NCBI GenBank assembly: GCA_949825045.1 | Contig: OX463818.1 | Coordinates: 26,056,906-26,120,905, forward strand | Length of the DNA: 64,000 nt | DNA from: Argyresthia goedartella | Lineage: Eukaryota; Arthropoda; Insecta; Lepidoptera; Argyresthiidae | Reading direction: 5' to 3' | Shown: positions 10,625 through 22,150 of the stretch, one piece after another | Layout of the letters: the number at the start of each line of letters is the position of its first letter | Position numbering within the stretch: position 1 is the stretch's first letter | Translations under genes and position numbers: made by a program | Notes under the pieces: model-generated | What the model saw: the letters and a program-made list of their open reading frames with translations, nothing else | Told to the model about the DNA's origin: nothing | The model's database searches: none

Positions 10625-10845
10625 ACGACCTATGTGGCGCTGAGGTTGTGGCTCTGCTTACCATGCGATAGGTAGGTCCCGGGTTCGATCCCCGGCTGGG
10701 GACAGATATAGAAAAAAAAAGCCCAGGTCTGGAATTTGTATATGTGTGTGACGTCGCTGTTTCTGGTTCTCACGACACAGGGTATAAGGGAAAACTTTAG
10801 GTTAATACAAAAAAAAACGTTCTCTTACATGGGGACCGTTTATTT
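10625..10845 (+). mobile_element. tRNA-derived SINE, third type
   Basis: The head GCTGAGGTTGTGGCTCTGCT and B box GGGTTCGATCCCCGG (about 10680-10695) are followed by an A-rich linker and a body with GTTCTCACGACACAGGGTAT. A related body motif (CCCACGATACAGGGCATCC) occurs near 19517-19535. Non-coding retroposon. Confidence 0.6.
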
Positions 10846-10849
10846 TTTT

Positions 10850-11036
10850 AATTGCATCTCGTTCCTGTAGCGGCAAGAGAAACACATATTCTATGTAAAT
10901 TTCAACTCTCTGTCTATTACGGTATACAAGATAAAGCCAGAGGACAGTCAGACGGTTGCACTGACGGACGGACGGACGAGAGGCTTAGTAATAGGGTCCT
11001 GTTTAGAAGCCTTCAGGTACAGTACCCTAAAAATTA
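10850..11036 (+). repeat. R-family repeat, 3' part
   Basis: GTAGCGGCAAGAGAAACACA, then GACGGACGGACGGACGAGAG, then AGTAATAGGGTCCTGTTTA and the ending AGTACCCTAAAAAT match the 3' half of the R family at 28250-28405 and 42040-42215. Confidence 0.65.
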
Positions 11037-11052
11037 TTGCATTACAGGCAAA

Positions 11053-11527
11053 ATAAAGTCAAATTCAAATTTATTTATTACTGTAGATATTTACAAATAC
11101 TTAGAAAACTTCATTTTTTGCCTCTTCTCTACATTGGACCACTGTGGGAGAAGGAGGGCGAGGAAACTACCACAGAGTGATTTTAGATCTCTTTTAAAAA
11201 TTGCTTGTGCTTAACTAATACAAATATTACAACATTCATTATTATAAGTAATAAGCAGGAATAAATAATTACAAAATTATTAACAGCAAGGACTGTATTG
11301 AGCCAGATTAACCCCATACAGTCCCGTCGTTTAAGTAATCTTGAACATTGGAATATCCCTTTTTCGACAAAGTCACTTTAACATGCTTTTTAAATTGCTC
11401 AAATGGCAATTTTGAAAGCTCCAGAGGTATCTTATTGTAGTAGAGAATGCACTGACCCTTGAAAGAATTGCTAATCTTCGCATGTCTAAACCGGGGTGCA
11501 ACTAATCTATGATTATTTCATAGGTAG
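11053..11527 (-). pseudogene. LINE A copy 2, 3' segment (first of three pieces)
   Basis: This - strand segment has the LINE A tail (TCAAATTCAAAT at 11059-11070), its 3' UTR (TTGGACCACTGTGGGAGAA) and the end of the reverse-transcriptase ORF (equivalent to 3113-3310). It stops abruptly at 11527, where LINE B begins, and resumes at 16918. The last five bases, GGTAG at 11523-11527, recur at 16918-16922 and look like a target duplication. Confidence 0.85.
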
Positions 11528-12027
11528 AATAGAATAGAATATGCGTTTATTCAAGCGTCACAATACACAACACATAGCACAAAATAGGAATATACAAAAA
11601 TAGGAATACACATGGACAACAACAAAAGTGGGTATATTATGTGATGTAAATGGCTTCTTAAGAAAACAGCGTAGTGTGCTGGTTGTATACGGCTACGGTG
11701 AAACGGCTCCGGCTCAGCATTATGCTACAGGGCCTACAGGAGGACCTGAAGCGCTGGTATTCTGTCGGAACCGGTGTGACTGAGTGTGTTGTTTTGTACG
11801 GTGTTGATTAGACTACGTAATATGCATAGATAAGAGATATAAACAATAAATAGCATAATATAAATGTAGGGTATATGAGTATAGAGTTTGTGTGTGGCAT
11901 GTAAATAATGGTATGAAGTACGATAAATAAATAGGCACAGTAATTATGATAAATATGAATAATGTACAAACATGTTTGAAAAATGCAAGAGGTTTTGGGG
12001 GTCAGAAACGAAGGCTGCCGATGCAGA

Positions 12028-14860
12028 CTAGTTATCCGCTTTTTGAAGGGCTAGTAAATAGGCTTTGTATGCTGTTTTATAGCTGGTTAAAGTAATTTTT
12101 TCATGAATTGGCGGAGGGATATTATTCCAGCATTTTGTAGCCAGATATCTGAAGCTACCCCTGAAAGCAGCAGTCCGATGCCGGGGAATGGAGAGTATAC
12201 TTTTTGAGCTGCGGTTCATGTGGTGATTGGAAACTTTCGAGGAGAGCTTTTCGTGAAGGTATTCAGGTATCCCTCTCTTTATAACACCGAACAAGAGCGC
12301 TGCAAATTGAAATTGTTGTCTGCCTTTCATTTTTAAAATATTTGCTCGATTCAGATAGGGCGTGATATGAGTTCGTGGTGGGACGATGTAACAATAGCGA
12401 GCGCAGGCGTTCTGCACTCGCTGTACCAATCGCTCAGTGCGCTTATTCAAACGCGGCCCGTATACTGTGATGCAGTAGTTAAGCTTTGACAACACTAACG
12501 CCTCACAGAGCTCCACTCGTATTTCTTCTTTTAGGAATTTCCGAATTCTGTAAAGAATATTTAACCTGTAAAAACAGTTTTTGACGAGCTCGAGAACATG
12601 TTTGTCAAAACGCAGCTCCTCATCCATGATTAGACCCAGGTTCCGCGATTCACGCACTCGCTCCACTGGTACCCCCGATATAGCAATTTGTGGATTCATA
12701 TCGCCAATAGTATTCACCTGGTGTCTCGAGCCGAGTATCATGAACTTTGATTTTTTTGGGTTTAGGACCAACGCATTTTTGGAGGACCAAGTTGTTATAC
12801 GTTCTAAATCCGCATTTATCATCCGCATAACATCAGGAAGCGATTCTTTGTTCACTTCAATATAAAGCTGTAAATCATCGGCATATAGATGATATTTGCA
12901 ATGGTGAATGTAGCTTGTGATATCAGCGCAGTACAGAATAAATAACAGAGGACCCAATATGGACCCTTGAGGAACACCTCTACAGGTGGTGACTTTTTGA
13001 GAGTGATTTTTGGTTCCGTCACTATTTGTTAAGACTACTTGTTGGTTGCGGTCTTTGAGGTAAGTTTCAAACCACTTAATCGTATTTACTTCAAATCCAT
13101 AGTAGCTTAGCTTGGAAAGAATTAAATCCACATTGATGGAGTCAAATGCTCTAGAGTAGTCAAGTAGGACGAGAAACGTGGCATTCCCAGAGTCTTGGGA
13201 TGCTAATACGTTGTCAACAACATCAAGAAGTGCCGTCGTTGTATTACGATTCTTTCTGAAACCTGATTGAAACTTTGGAAGAAGGCCGTGTGTTTCCGCA
13301 AATGAAATTACTTGAAAGTACACAAGTTTTTCGAGAATTTTAGAGAGGTACGGTAGTATACTTATAGGTCGTAGATCAGATATTATTTTGGGGTCGGACG
13401 GACAATAGACGCCTTCCAAGATGATGGGAATATAGAGGTAATCAAGGATTGGTTTAGAATATGAGTAATTATTTTAAGTGTTTGTGGTAATGTGAGAATT
13501 AACATATCCATTGTAATTTTGTCCATACCACAGGCGTGTGAGTTCTGTTTAAGAATAATTTTACTGACATCATGCTCATTCACTTGTTTAAGTTGGTTAA
13601 CACCAGGACCAAACCTATGGTATTCGTAAAAGGTGAGATCTGATATTCTTACACGATCTTCCCCGGGGATATTCATAAAATGAGACATAATATCGTTGGG
13701 ATCAGCAAAGTTGTCAGGAAGTTCATTTGGTTTTTTGAAGTTAGGAATACACGTTTCACGAAGTTTTTTCCATAACTGATTTGGGTCTTTGGTGTTATTG
13801 TTGATGTGGTGCTCAAAGTATGCCCTCTTTTCTGCAAAAAGACTGGTTATTACGAGGTTTTTAAGAGATTTGTATTCCTGTTTATGAGTTTGAGATTTGG
13901 ATTTCTTATAAGTTGCATGTACTTTGTCCCTTAGCTGCATCATCAGTCTGACATTATTGGTTAACCAGGGCATATGTCGATCTTTGATGTTCGTAGTTTT
14001 TTCTGGAGCATGTTTATCGAACAAGTCGAGAATATATCGAGGTTGCGACCATTGAATCAACATTGGCTCCTTTTGCAATTATATCCCAATCAACAGCGTT
14101 TAAATCATGCTCAAAGCATTTCATAGGTATGCTCTTAATTGGTCTATAAGTGGTTTTAAATGTTGGATATTTATCCCTTTTCACCTTTAATTTAAATGTT
14201 AATAATGCATGAGCGCCGAGGTCTGGGATATGATTTATTGAAACATTTGAAGCGGTGGCATTTGTACAGAAAAGGTCTATCAAAGTGGCGCTGTGATCTG
14301 TAAAATGTGTGGGTTCAGTAATACAGTTTGTAAGACGAGCGTACTCTAGAAATTCTTGCAGTATTTTTTTCATGATATTTTCTCTATTCAACATGTCTAT
14401 ATTGAAATCCCCAGTAAGAATGATACGATCAAATTTGGAAAACGTTGCTATGGAGTCAGTCAGCGCAAAAGAAATGTATCAACGCCCATCCATTGCGGGC
14501 GATAGGCAGTACCAACAATAATCTTTGAAGATTTGACGCTAAGGGATAGCCAGAGCTGTTCAACTTGGGAATCTGATTCAGGGTGAGGGTAAATCCTAGC
14601 CCGAAGACCAACTCTAATGTAGAAGGCTATACCTCCGCTTCGTGCTTGGCGAACTTGAGTGGGGCGAGCTACATGACGTAAACGGTAACCAGGAATAGAT
14701 GGGGCTCGGCCTAATTCACCTTCACGCAACCATGTCTCGTTTATGGCGACAAGATCTGGCGATCTTTGTAATATAGCTACAATAAGTTCATCGTGCCCAG
14801 TGTTTAAAGACCCCGCATTCCAGAATGAAATTGTAAGTAGGTTATTACTTAGCTCTTTTT
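12028..14860 (-). pseudogene. LINE B ORF2: endonuclease-reverse transcriptase, frameshifted
   Basis: The product would be the endonuclease and reverse transcriptase that carry out target-primed integration. Read on -, an apurinic-like endonuclease starts near 14860 (SFWNAGSLN, then LVAINETWL) and continues through GIAFYIR and GTAYRP. After a frameshift near 14460 it has the LTGDFNIDML motif, then a second shift at about 14050. A linker follows (14078-13383), then another shift near 13420, after which a 463-codon frame (13419-12028) holds the reverse transcriptase: SILPYLSKILEKLV, LLDYSRAFDSI, GVPQGSILGPLLF, and the catalytic YADD in HLYADDLQLY. The C-terminal part ends LALQKADN before the stop at 12028. 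The RT block itself is intact; the rest is broken in at least three places. Confidence 0.88.
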
Positions 14861-15388
14861 ATAAAAAAATAATAATAATATAACTGTGTGTATTTGTGTT
14901 CAAGTGTGGTATATTGGTATGTGTACAATATATCTCGGGTTTTAGGTAGATGTAGATGTGTTTTTGTGACAGAAATGCTTGATAAGAATAGGAAGTTTAT
15001 GCGAAGATTCTGTGATAATAATGTAAGGCGTGTATATTCAGGTTGTGTTAGATTTGTAGTGTAATGATGAGTATCTTGTGAGGTGCTAGGCTTATCTTAT
15101 CTTATAGAAACCAGTTTGTCGCTGCCGCCGGCCGGTAGCAACGTATTCACCCTCGCGTAAACAATGCTGGACCAGTAAACGCTGGACATATTGTTATCAT
15201 AAAATTGAAAATGATTATATTGGCTGTATAAGCAAACCACACCGCGGTGTAAAAGTGACCCACAAATAATACAAAGATAGTAAGTGACGAAAGTATAAAA
15301 GTAAGACACTGAATCAGCGGTGATTGACAAATTGAGTAAAATTATAAGTAAATAATACACGCTTAAAGATAGTAATAGTGTTTGATAA

Positions 15389-16568
15389 TTAGACTTTAAC
15401 AGGACTAGTGCGGTTTCCAAAAACACGGTGCAAGTCATCATCACATCGTATATAATTGATTTTAGATGTTTTGGATTCTCTAGCCTGCACCAGGCCATCC
15501 TTGGTCCATATGAACTGCCAGCGCTTCCCAAGTTCTCGGGCTTTAGCGAGCAGAACCCGGTTTCCTCTCGACAGTCGTTCATTTACGTGCAATTTCTGAT
15601 GAGTATGAGGTGGGAGACCCAGACCGTCAGTAGTCGTGCCGCGTCGGACTTTTGCGCTCTTAAGCATCTCGTCGCGGATGGCGCGCCGCGTCAGCTGGAC
15701 TACAATCGGCCGTGGCCTGATCTTCTGAGGCTGGTCACTGGCCACCACCACTGCTGCTGACCTTGCTTCCGGTGTGCGAGGGGGCCCCAACGCGCGCCGC
15801 GTTGACTACATCTCGTTCGTCCAGCTTCACGCCAAGCTTCGTTGCTACTGCAGTCACGATATGTAGCACAGATTCTCCCTCGAATTCCGGGATACAGGTT
15901 AGTTCAATATCGTTTAGTAGGGCGGACTGGTCTCGGTGTTTCACTTGCGTCTTCAGTTTCAAAACAGTCTCTTGTAGCTCACTCAGCGAAAATAATTCTA
16001 ACTGTACCTTTATTTCATCCAGCTCGGTTCGGAGTGCTGAATTTTCACTCTCAATATTAGAGACTCGGTTGTTGAGAGTAGACACCTCTTTATTTAATAA
16101 GTTTATCTCTGCGGACAGCGAACTTGTTGCCTGGGCAATCTCTGTCTTAATCACCGCAGTTAGGGAAGATCTGATGAGGTCTAATTTTACGTCAATTAAA
16201 GACTCAAAATTTTCAAGCGAGATAAAGTTAGATGAGGTAGACAGAGGGGTGGGGAAAGCAGTGATTGCCGGATTCACGACGCCGGTGTTCATTTCTCCAG
16301 CCCCACCTGTGAATTCCTCATCCGTAGTGTCCCGAGCTGGATGGCCGTGTCTCTGTTTGCCTACTGGGGTGTTATCATGTCTTTGTCGCCGGGTGACATT
16401 TGAGCAAAACGGCCTAGGACAGCGCCAAGAAACCTTTAGTTCTGCATAGTTCGTCGAGTATTGTGCTGTGGTCATGTTCACACATGAGTGATGATAAGGT
16501 CCTTTACAGACATGACACACAAGAAGCTCTGTTCTATCTATCTTTTTACAGCAGCCAATGCATTCCAT
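15389..16568 (-). pseudogene. LINE B ORF1: PHD-like zinc finger / coiled-coil RNA-binding protein, frameshifted
   Basis: The - strand frame from the ATG at 16568 begins MECIGCCKKIDRTELLVC with a Cys/His pattern (C-x2-CC, C-x2-C, H-x2-C, then C-x4-C) typical of the PHD-like finger in some CR1/Jockey ORF1 proteins. A coiled coil follows (about residues 145-195, INLLNKEVSTLNNRVSNIES). After a frameshift between 15735 and 15790 the frame ending at 15389 continues with a basic block (TRRAIRDEMLKSAKVRRG, then GKRWQFIWTKDG), a pattern seen at the end of such ORF1 proteins. The protein would coat LINE RNA. It lies ~530 bp upstream of ORF2. Confidence 0.75.
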
Positions 16569-16917
16569 ATTGTTGAAGTTCGTTGAGACTGTAACCGAAC
16601 CGAATTACGTAAGATCGCCGCAAGACGTCGCACTTGAAAATGACCCTTATCTCTCTCGTATTAACCGTGAGTGTGGATTAGAGCCAACTTAAAAGCGCTG
16701 TGTCACTCGGTCGTCAGCTGATAGATATCACAAAGCACTAAACACACACTATTTACGCAGTATTTTCACTGATAGGGTCTATTGTGGTTTCACTGATAAT
16801 CCTATGTAGTTTTTGTATAATAAACTTCACGATAAACGGCCAAAATTATTTATATCCTGAGCACAAGTAAACGTAGTTTGTATCGACACCGAATGGTGCG
16901 GTCCGAATGGTTAGTCC
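16569..16917 (-). other. LINE B 5' UTR
   Basis: This non-coding stretch lies between the ORF1 ATG and the insertion boundary at 16917. LINE internal promoters usually lie here, but I see no clear core element. Confidence 0.5.
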
Positions 16918-17105
16918 GGTAGCTTAACATTACAGCTAAGTTTGGAAAATGTTGTAAGGTACTTGCGTACATACATTATATTTTCGTAAATAAATTCTCT
17001 TGTTACAGTTCGTATGTCAATTTCTTTAAAAAGCTCTCTTATGGAGTCTGTGCGTTTTAAATTATTAAATGCTCTTTTGTGTAAAATAAAAATAGTTTTA
17101 ATATC
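16918..17105 (-). pseudogene. LINE A copy 2, middle segment
   Basis: The segment resumes LINE A where 11527 stopped: on + it reads CTTAACATTACAGCTAAGTTT, matching 3328-3350 in copy 1. It continues with GTAAAATAAAAATAGTTT and is then interrupted at about 17105 by an RTE fragment. It encodes part of the C-terminal RT region (IYENIMYVRKYLTTF on -). Confidence 0.85.
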
Positions 17106-18033
17106 AATTAAATTACAGGTTCCGGGTCCATCATTTCCAATTGAAAGAGGCGTCAAGCAGGGTAATCCTCTCTCCCCTAAACTTTTTACGAGCGTGTTGG
17201 AAGAGGTCTTCAAGACACTAGAGCCAGATTGGGAGAGCAGGAGTATAGACTTCGGCAAGACGAAGCTTACAAACCTTCGTTTCGCCGATGATATAGTCCT
17301 GTTTTCTAAGTCACCTTCTGAGCTACAAACTATGCTGCAACAACTCAGCCATGCAAGCCTCGAGGTTGGACTTAGCATGAACATGTCAAAGACCAAGGTC
17401 ATGACTAACAGCAAGGAGCATGCGGTAGACGTGGATGGGGTGAGAATTGCATATGTCCAGGAATATATCTATCTAGGCCAAATAATCTCATTCCAGGCGC
17501 GACAAGACAAGGAAGTCGATAGACGCGTCGACATTGCCTGGAAGAACTTTTGGTCTATGAAGGAGCTCATGAAGGGACAACTTCCGTTGTCCCTGAAACG
17601 CAAGCTCATCGACATGTGTATTCTTCCCATCCTTACCTACGGAGCCCAAACCTGGTCTTTGACTGATGCGCAAAGGTTCAAACTCGGGGTTTGCCAGAGA
17701 AACATGGAGCGCAGTATTCTCGGTGTTCGGCTTTTAGACCGGATCCGGAATACAGAGCTGCGCTCCCGAACAAAGATAGTAGATGTAGCTCAGAAGGCTG
17801 CCCAACTAAAATGGGACTGCTGCCGAATAGCTGGGCTAAGAGAGCCACAGACTGAGTCCCAGAAAATGCAAAGAGAAAGCGTGGCCGACCCAGGAAGAGA
17901 TGGAGTGATGAGTTGGGTCTATGGGACAAGGAGTGGAGAAAGACCGCTCAGGATCGGATAGAGTGGAAGAGGGGGAGAGAGGCCTTTGCCCAGCAGTGGG
18001 ACATGGTGGGCTCGTAATAATAATAATAATAAT
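17106..18033 (+). pseudogene. RTE-like LINE, 5'-truncated, inserted in LINE A
   Basis: On + the frame from about 17110 encodes the reverse-transcriptase palm and C-terminal region of an RTE-type LINE: ERGVKQGNPLSPKLF, then RFADDIVLFSKSPSEL with the catalytic FADD, then GLSMNMSKTKVMTN, YIYLGQIISF, MKELMKGQLPLSLKRKLID, CILPILTYGAQTWSLTD. Near 17815 the frame is lost, and the tail continues in another frame (KRGRPRKRWSDELG, REAFAQQWD). It ends with a TAA microsatellite (18015-18032). TTTTAATATC at 17096-17105 and ATTGAATATC at 18032-18041 look like diverged target duplications. The N-terminal endonuclease is absent, so it was dead on arrival. Confidence 0.85.
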
Positions 18034-18450
18034 TGAATATCCGATGCTTTCCCCCACAACAAGATACCATAGGCCATGACACAATGAAGTAACTAAAATA
18101 TACTAGCCTAGATGTAGCCAGATCCATGTTTTGTCTGATGTTCCTAACAGCGTAAGCCGCAGAACTTAATTTACCAGCTAATTTATCTAAGTAGGGTCCC
18201 CACTGCAATTTGCTGTCTCTGGTTTACCAACACACTTCGTGTCCACTTCGTGACACTTTGTTTTACCAGCGCTTAACAATAAAATATTTACTGTAACAAA
18301 ATAGAACTCTTCTTTTGTCTTTAAATTTTGAAGACCAGTGTAGTATCATCAGCAAACAACACTATGTCAGCCAATTTCTCCACCATGAAAGACCGTTTTT
18401 TTATTATATACCAGGAATAATAAAGGGCCTAATATCGAAGAAAGGGCCTT
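18034..18450 (-). pseudogene. LINE A copy 2, 5'-most segment
   Basis: After the RTE insert LINE A resumes with GAATATCCGATGCTTTCCCC, matching 3517-3537 in copy 1. On the - strand the segment encodes AGKLSSAAYAVRNIRQNMD, then, further upstream at about 18320-18360, the FADDTT catalytic region, and at 18400-18445 a relic of the GSILGPLLF motif. The part around 18225-18310 is poorly matched. It is cut at about 18450 by another RTE 3' end. Confidence 0.75.
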
Positions 18451-18915
18451 ATCATCGTCATCATCATCATCATCATATTCAGCCCACATCGACCCACTGC
18501 TGGGCATAGGCCGATCCTGTGCCAATCGCACCCAGTGGGATCCCGACGACTTGATGATATCGTCGGACCATCGGGCTGGTGGTCAGCCCACTGGCCTTGT
18601 CGCTTCCCGTGGCCACCAGTCCGTGACTTCTTTGGTCCACCGTCCGTCTTCTCGTCTAGCCAAGTATCCCGCCCATCTCCACTTCAATCTCGTCATCCTT
18701 TTGCCTACTAATTTCGACGTTTGGCACAAGATCAACGAGAGAGATACCCAACATGGAACGTTCCATCGCTCTTTCTGCTACTTTTATAATATGCACAGTG
18801 TGCTTTGTGAGCGTCCATGTTTCGGCTCCATAGGTGAGGATGGGTAAGACACATTGGTTATACACCTTGGTCTTCAGGCATTGTGGGAGTGAGGATGGAT
18901 ATGGAATACAAACAG
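18450..18915 (-). pseudogene. RTE-like LINE 3' relic with CAT microsatellite tail
   Basis: The 3' end is a trinucleotide tract (CATCATCATCATCATC at about 18457-18474). Read on -, the region encodes the C-terminal part of an RTE-like reverse transcriptase: CVLPILTYGAETWTLTKH, ERAMERSMLGISLVD, then WRWAGY-like and REATRP-like segments in shifted frames. The 3' region is related to 57259-57665. Non-functional. Confidence 0.75.
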
Positions 18916-18917
18916 CA

Positions 18918-19285
18918 TTATACATATGGCTCCGTAGTCTAGCGCTTTTCACGCTAGCTTCTCACGCAAAAGAAGCAGGTACGAATCCGCTGCTAACCAT
19001 CAGATATTTATTATAAGGAAGGTACATTATCGGACCTTCCGTATTTCGGATGACGCATGAAGCTGTAGGTCCCGGCTACTATCGCTAGTTGGTAGTAGTA
19101 GTCGTAAAACTGTGTCCTATTAGGGTCTCTACCCTAAAAGGACAGCTTAAACGTCTGACAGTCAGGTTGACCACTAGCCCAACACCCCTCTACCAACCCG
19201 CACTGAGCCAGCGTGGTGGTGTTTGGCTTAATCTTACTCGTATCCGGGTAAAGTCCTGTGCCCCTCAGTGGGGACATTAATGGGG
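18918..19285 (+). mobile_element. SINE with tRNA-like head and GTGGTGG body
   Basis: The head GGCTCCGTAGTCTAGCGCT has a degenerate B box (GGTACGAATCC, 18979-18989). The body contains GACCTTCCGTATTTCGGATG, GGTCCCGGCTACTATCGCT, AGCGTGGTGGTGTTTGGC and ends CCCCTCAGTGGGGACATTAA. I recognise this body as a widespread lepidopteran SINE type. Non-coding. Confidence 0.7.
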
Positions 19286-20214
19286 TACATTCATTCATAA
19301 TTGAACAACTGGTAAACAGTCGTTCCTCAGCAAACCCGGTCGGTAAAAGGCATGACGCTCTATTTGTTTTTTTTTTGTAGTTTCCTCTGGGTTCTGGGCC
19401 TAAACAACGATGTCACACACAAACTGGGTCACATGTTTTTCTTTTTTTTCGGTGAATCAATTCTTCAGGGACGAAAAAAGGGTTTCGCTTGAAAATGTCA
19501 CATGTTTTTTTGATTCCCACGATACAGGGCATCCTAGTGTGTGGCCAAAATAAATGTAGATGCCGGTTTAAGAATAACTGTATCCAAAAAATGCCGGCGT
19601 AAATCAGTGCTTCTTAATTAATCTGGGAAACGCTGTAACGTTAGGTGGCTTTGGGAAATATTATATTTTTTGATAGTTCTAAGTAAACGGTGTTTTGCAT
19701 TTTTCTATCAAGGAAATCTATAGTGGTTCTGGGCTCGAACATAAAACAGAAGTATAAGTATGATACACTATGGTCTCGTAATAAACATATATACTTTCAA
19801 TGAACTGTCAAAACTGTATTTTTGTTCGTGAGTTCTATGAAATAGAGACTTGTGACATCACAGTCAAATGCTGTTTTTTTACACGAACATGAGTTTATAA
19901 AATGCAACTACTTGAAATATACAATTGTGGTATGTATTGGCAAACTTTTAAGGCAATTTTTTTTAGAACTTTAAACACGTTTATAGATTTATTGGACTAA
20001 CTTGCCCAATGGCGAATGGGCCATTCTAAAAAAAAAAGTACTACTTTTTATTGCATTTATTCTGAAATTTTAGGTTGTTTTATGAAACTAATTTAAATAT
20101 TTCGTGTAATGGATGTCTTGTTTTTTTTTTAATTATTTTTAAAATAACACCCCTCGAGACGTCAGTTTCTTACAGTTTTGGAACGGTTGTACTTTAGGCT
20201 GGTTGTTTCTGATT
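19286..20214. other. AT-rich stretch, no gene recognised
   Basis: There are runs of T and A and a SINE-body-like CCCACGATACAGGGCATCC at about 19517-19535. No ORF with a family signature is visible. Confidence 0.4.
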
Positions 20215-20490
20215 ATAAAACAAAAAAACTATAATGTCAATATTTGTTTATATTCCAACTGATACGGACTGACAGAAAAACTACTGACAATTGACAGTTT
20301 TACAGAACAGCCAACTGCCAACGGCAAAAGGAGTTTGAAAAACTACGCCGCACAGGACAAATGAAGTACATTATGTTTTCACGGATATTTTTTTACATTA
20401 TGTTTTTACAGTAATGCTGTCATATTTTTTCAATTATCTCAAAATGATTTTCTCAGTTTGTTACCTTTCATTTTTTACATGTCCCTTTAT
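20215..20490 (+). repeat. Dispersed repeat, inverted partner of 9120-9425
   Basis: This block contains GACAGAAAAACTACTGACAA, CAGTTTTACAGAACAGCC and TTTTCTCAGTTTGTTACC, each present inverted and in reverse order at 9120-9425. It is non-coding. Confidence 0.55.
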
Positions 20491-20598
20491 AGTAATGGAC
20501 CGACGGACCATAACAATCTACGTCCAATATCACAGCCCTAATCCCTTCGCGGGACAATACTTTACTCGGGTTATTCCTATTTAGCACAGAAGCCTTAT

Positions 20599-21165
20599 TG
20601 TTTGATATTTATGCTTCGGAACGCACCGGTTTTTTGTTGCGCGGATCGACCGCGAGTAATCGGGATATCACTAGCGGAAACGGAACCGCAGCTGTCACTC
20701 GTACCAACGAGATGAAAAATTGGAGGTTAGTTTTTTCTTGTCGGGGGAAAAAACATGACTGCTCAGGCGTCGGGCCATTGATTGTATTTCGGTGTAACAA
20801 CTGTCCAACACAGGCGTCGGGCCTGGTCGGAGTGTCAACCATAATAATCGTCGGGAAATAAGTAGATTCACGTCAGCGGAGTGAGTGATCCGTGTTGTGA
20901 TTGGACATCGTCGTATCGGACGGCGACTCCTCGTGTCGGCAGGCAGCACGCCGGCGACAGCGTCGGGCAGCGAATAGTGAGATTCAGTCCCTATCCTACC
21001 CAAACTTGTGCTCCTATCCCGTGTTCCTGCCTCGAATCGGGCTTTCGATTTCCGGTCTACGACGGCAAGGTAAAGTAACAATCAAGATTTTCTCTCCCGT
21101 GCTGGCAAAAACCCAGCCCCTCAAGATTCCACGCCGTTCGGTTGAGGCGTGGAATTAAACACTTA
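20599..21165 (+). mobile_element. Solo or partial LTR related to the BEL/Pao element
   Basis: The block opens TGTTTGATATTTATGCTTCG, very like the start of the BEL LTRs at 28756 and 35392 (TGTTTAATATTTATGCTTCG). It keeps the same internal order: AACGAGATGA, GGCGTCGGGCC, GTCGGGCCTGGTCGGAGTGT, AGTAGATTCACGTCA, and finally CGTTCGGTTGAGGCGTGGAA at 21132-21152. After that the similarity stops, so the last ~260 bp of the BEL LTR are missing or different. No internal retroelement region follows. It is clearly more diverged than the two BEL LTRs are from each other. Confidence 0.75.
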
Positions 21166-21182
21166 TAGTATCTTAAAAATAC

Positions 21183-21365
21183 AAAGCTTCGTGTTCTAGT
21201 AGCATGAAATCACTGTTTCACGCTCGCTTTACACGCAGGAGATGCGCTTTCAAATCCAGTGCTGACGATGTCTCAATGAGATAAATAATACATTATTCGG
21301 ACGTTCTAACGTGGTAAACATCGTGAGAAAACCTTATTTTCTTTATTGCGGCGATGGGCTAGTCC
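21183..21365 (+). mobile_element. SINE relic
   Basis: A degenerate tRNA-like head (AGATGCGCTTTCAAATCCAGT) is followed by ATTATTCGGACGTTCTAACG, CATCGTGAGAAAACC and GCGGCGATGGGCT. The same motif order occurs inverted at 4610-4690. Confidence 0.5.
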
Positions 21366-21702
21366 CCTGGCACGAGTAAAGAAGTATTGATCTGAATATT
21401 ATTGAACTGAATTGAATAACTAAACGTAGCTTCGATAACAAATAGAAATGTCGTAAACAGGAATGCCGCGTTCGCTATGTCACCCGACTCATTTGAAATG
21501 CGCGTCGCGCGTTCGGAGAAGCTCGGCTTCTGAGGTATTCCTCCTAGCAGCATTAATTATGAAGGCGCAAATGGTTAGAGACTGAGGCGAAAGACTGTGG
21601 TCTGGAGTTTGGCGTTGGAATTGTCCCTTTTCGTGCAACTTTAATTTCGTAACGGCCGTGGTCAGAAAAAAACTAGTGAACTAGTGGAGTCATCATAAAA
21701 AA
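21366..21702. other. No gene recognised
   Basis: A short open frame at 21359-21553 on - has no recognisable motif and starts in the SINE. Confidence 0.4.
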
Positions 21703-22150
21703 GGGCCAAGTGCGAGTCGGACTCGCGCACGGAGGGTTCCGTACCACCGCATAATGGTATTCAAGTTTCTTGCATAGAGATTAGATATCTTTTAAGATTA
21801 GTAGATTCGGAGATAAGAGGGGGGAATGGTCTTTTTTTGCCCATTTTCTTTATTATTATTTAAAAAAATACGTGTATTGAAAAAATCTTCTGAGATTTCA
21901 TAAAAATTATCACAAGATACGGTTTGGATAACCTATTTTTTTATTTCTGAATTACCCCCCAATTGTGCCGTCTCCCCTATTTAAACCATACATTTATCTT
22001 TATTTTCTTCTAATAGATGAATAAATACCTACATAACATCTGCTCAAAAAATAAGATCAGTAGTTTCGGAGATATGGGAGGGGAATGGATTTTTGCCTAT
22101 TTTTTAATTTCTGATGGCACCCCGAAATTGCTCGCTGAATTCTAAATATA
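21703..22150 (+). repeat. R-family repeat, 5' part
   Basis: It opens GGGCCAAGTGCGAGTCGGAC and continues with GGAGGGTTCCGTACCACCGC, the hallmark head of the R family. Its interior (ACAAGATACGGTTTGGATAA) matches 355-630 in inverse orientation. Confidence 0.7.

Larger units (their letters stand above)
11528..16917 (-). mobile_element. LINE B, near full-length CR1/Jockey-type non-LTR retrotransposon
   Basis: A ~5.4 kb LINE on the - strand inserted in LINE A. The 3' end carries an AGAAT-type tandem tail (11528-11540), a ~500-bp 3' UTR precedes it, and the 5' end at about 16917 includes ~350 bp of 5' UTR. ORF1 (zinc finger, coiled coil) and ORF2 (endonuclease plus reverse transcriptase) are both present. 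GGTAG flanks both ends. Several frameshifts inactivate it. Confidence 0.85.

Noticed and set aside
15763..16449. 228-codon open frame on + opposite LINE B ORF1
   Set aside because: It is a serine-rich antisense shadow of the coiled-coil ORF1 on the other strand.
18430..18480. CRISPR-like short repeats
   Set aside because: CATCATCAT tracts are the microsatellite tail of an RTE-like LINE; there are no spaced direct repeats.
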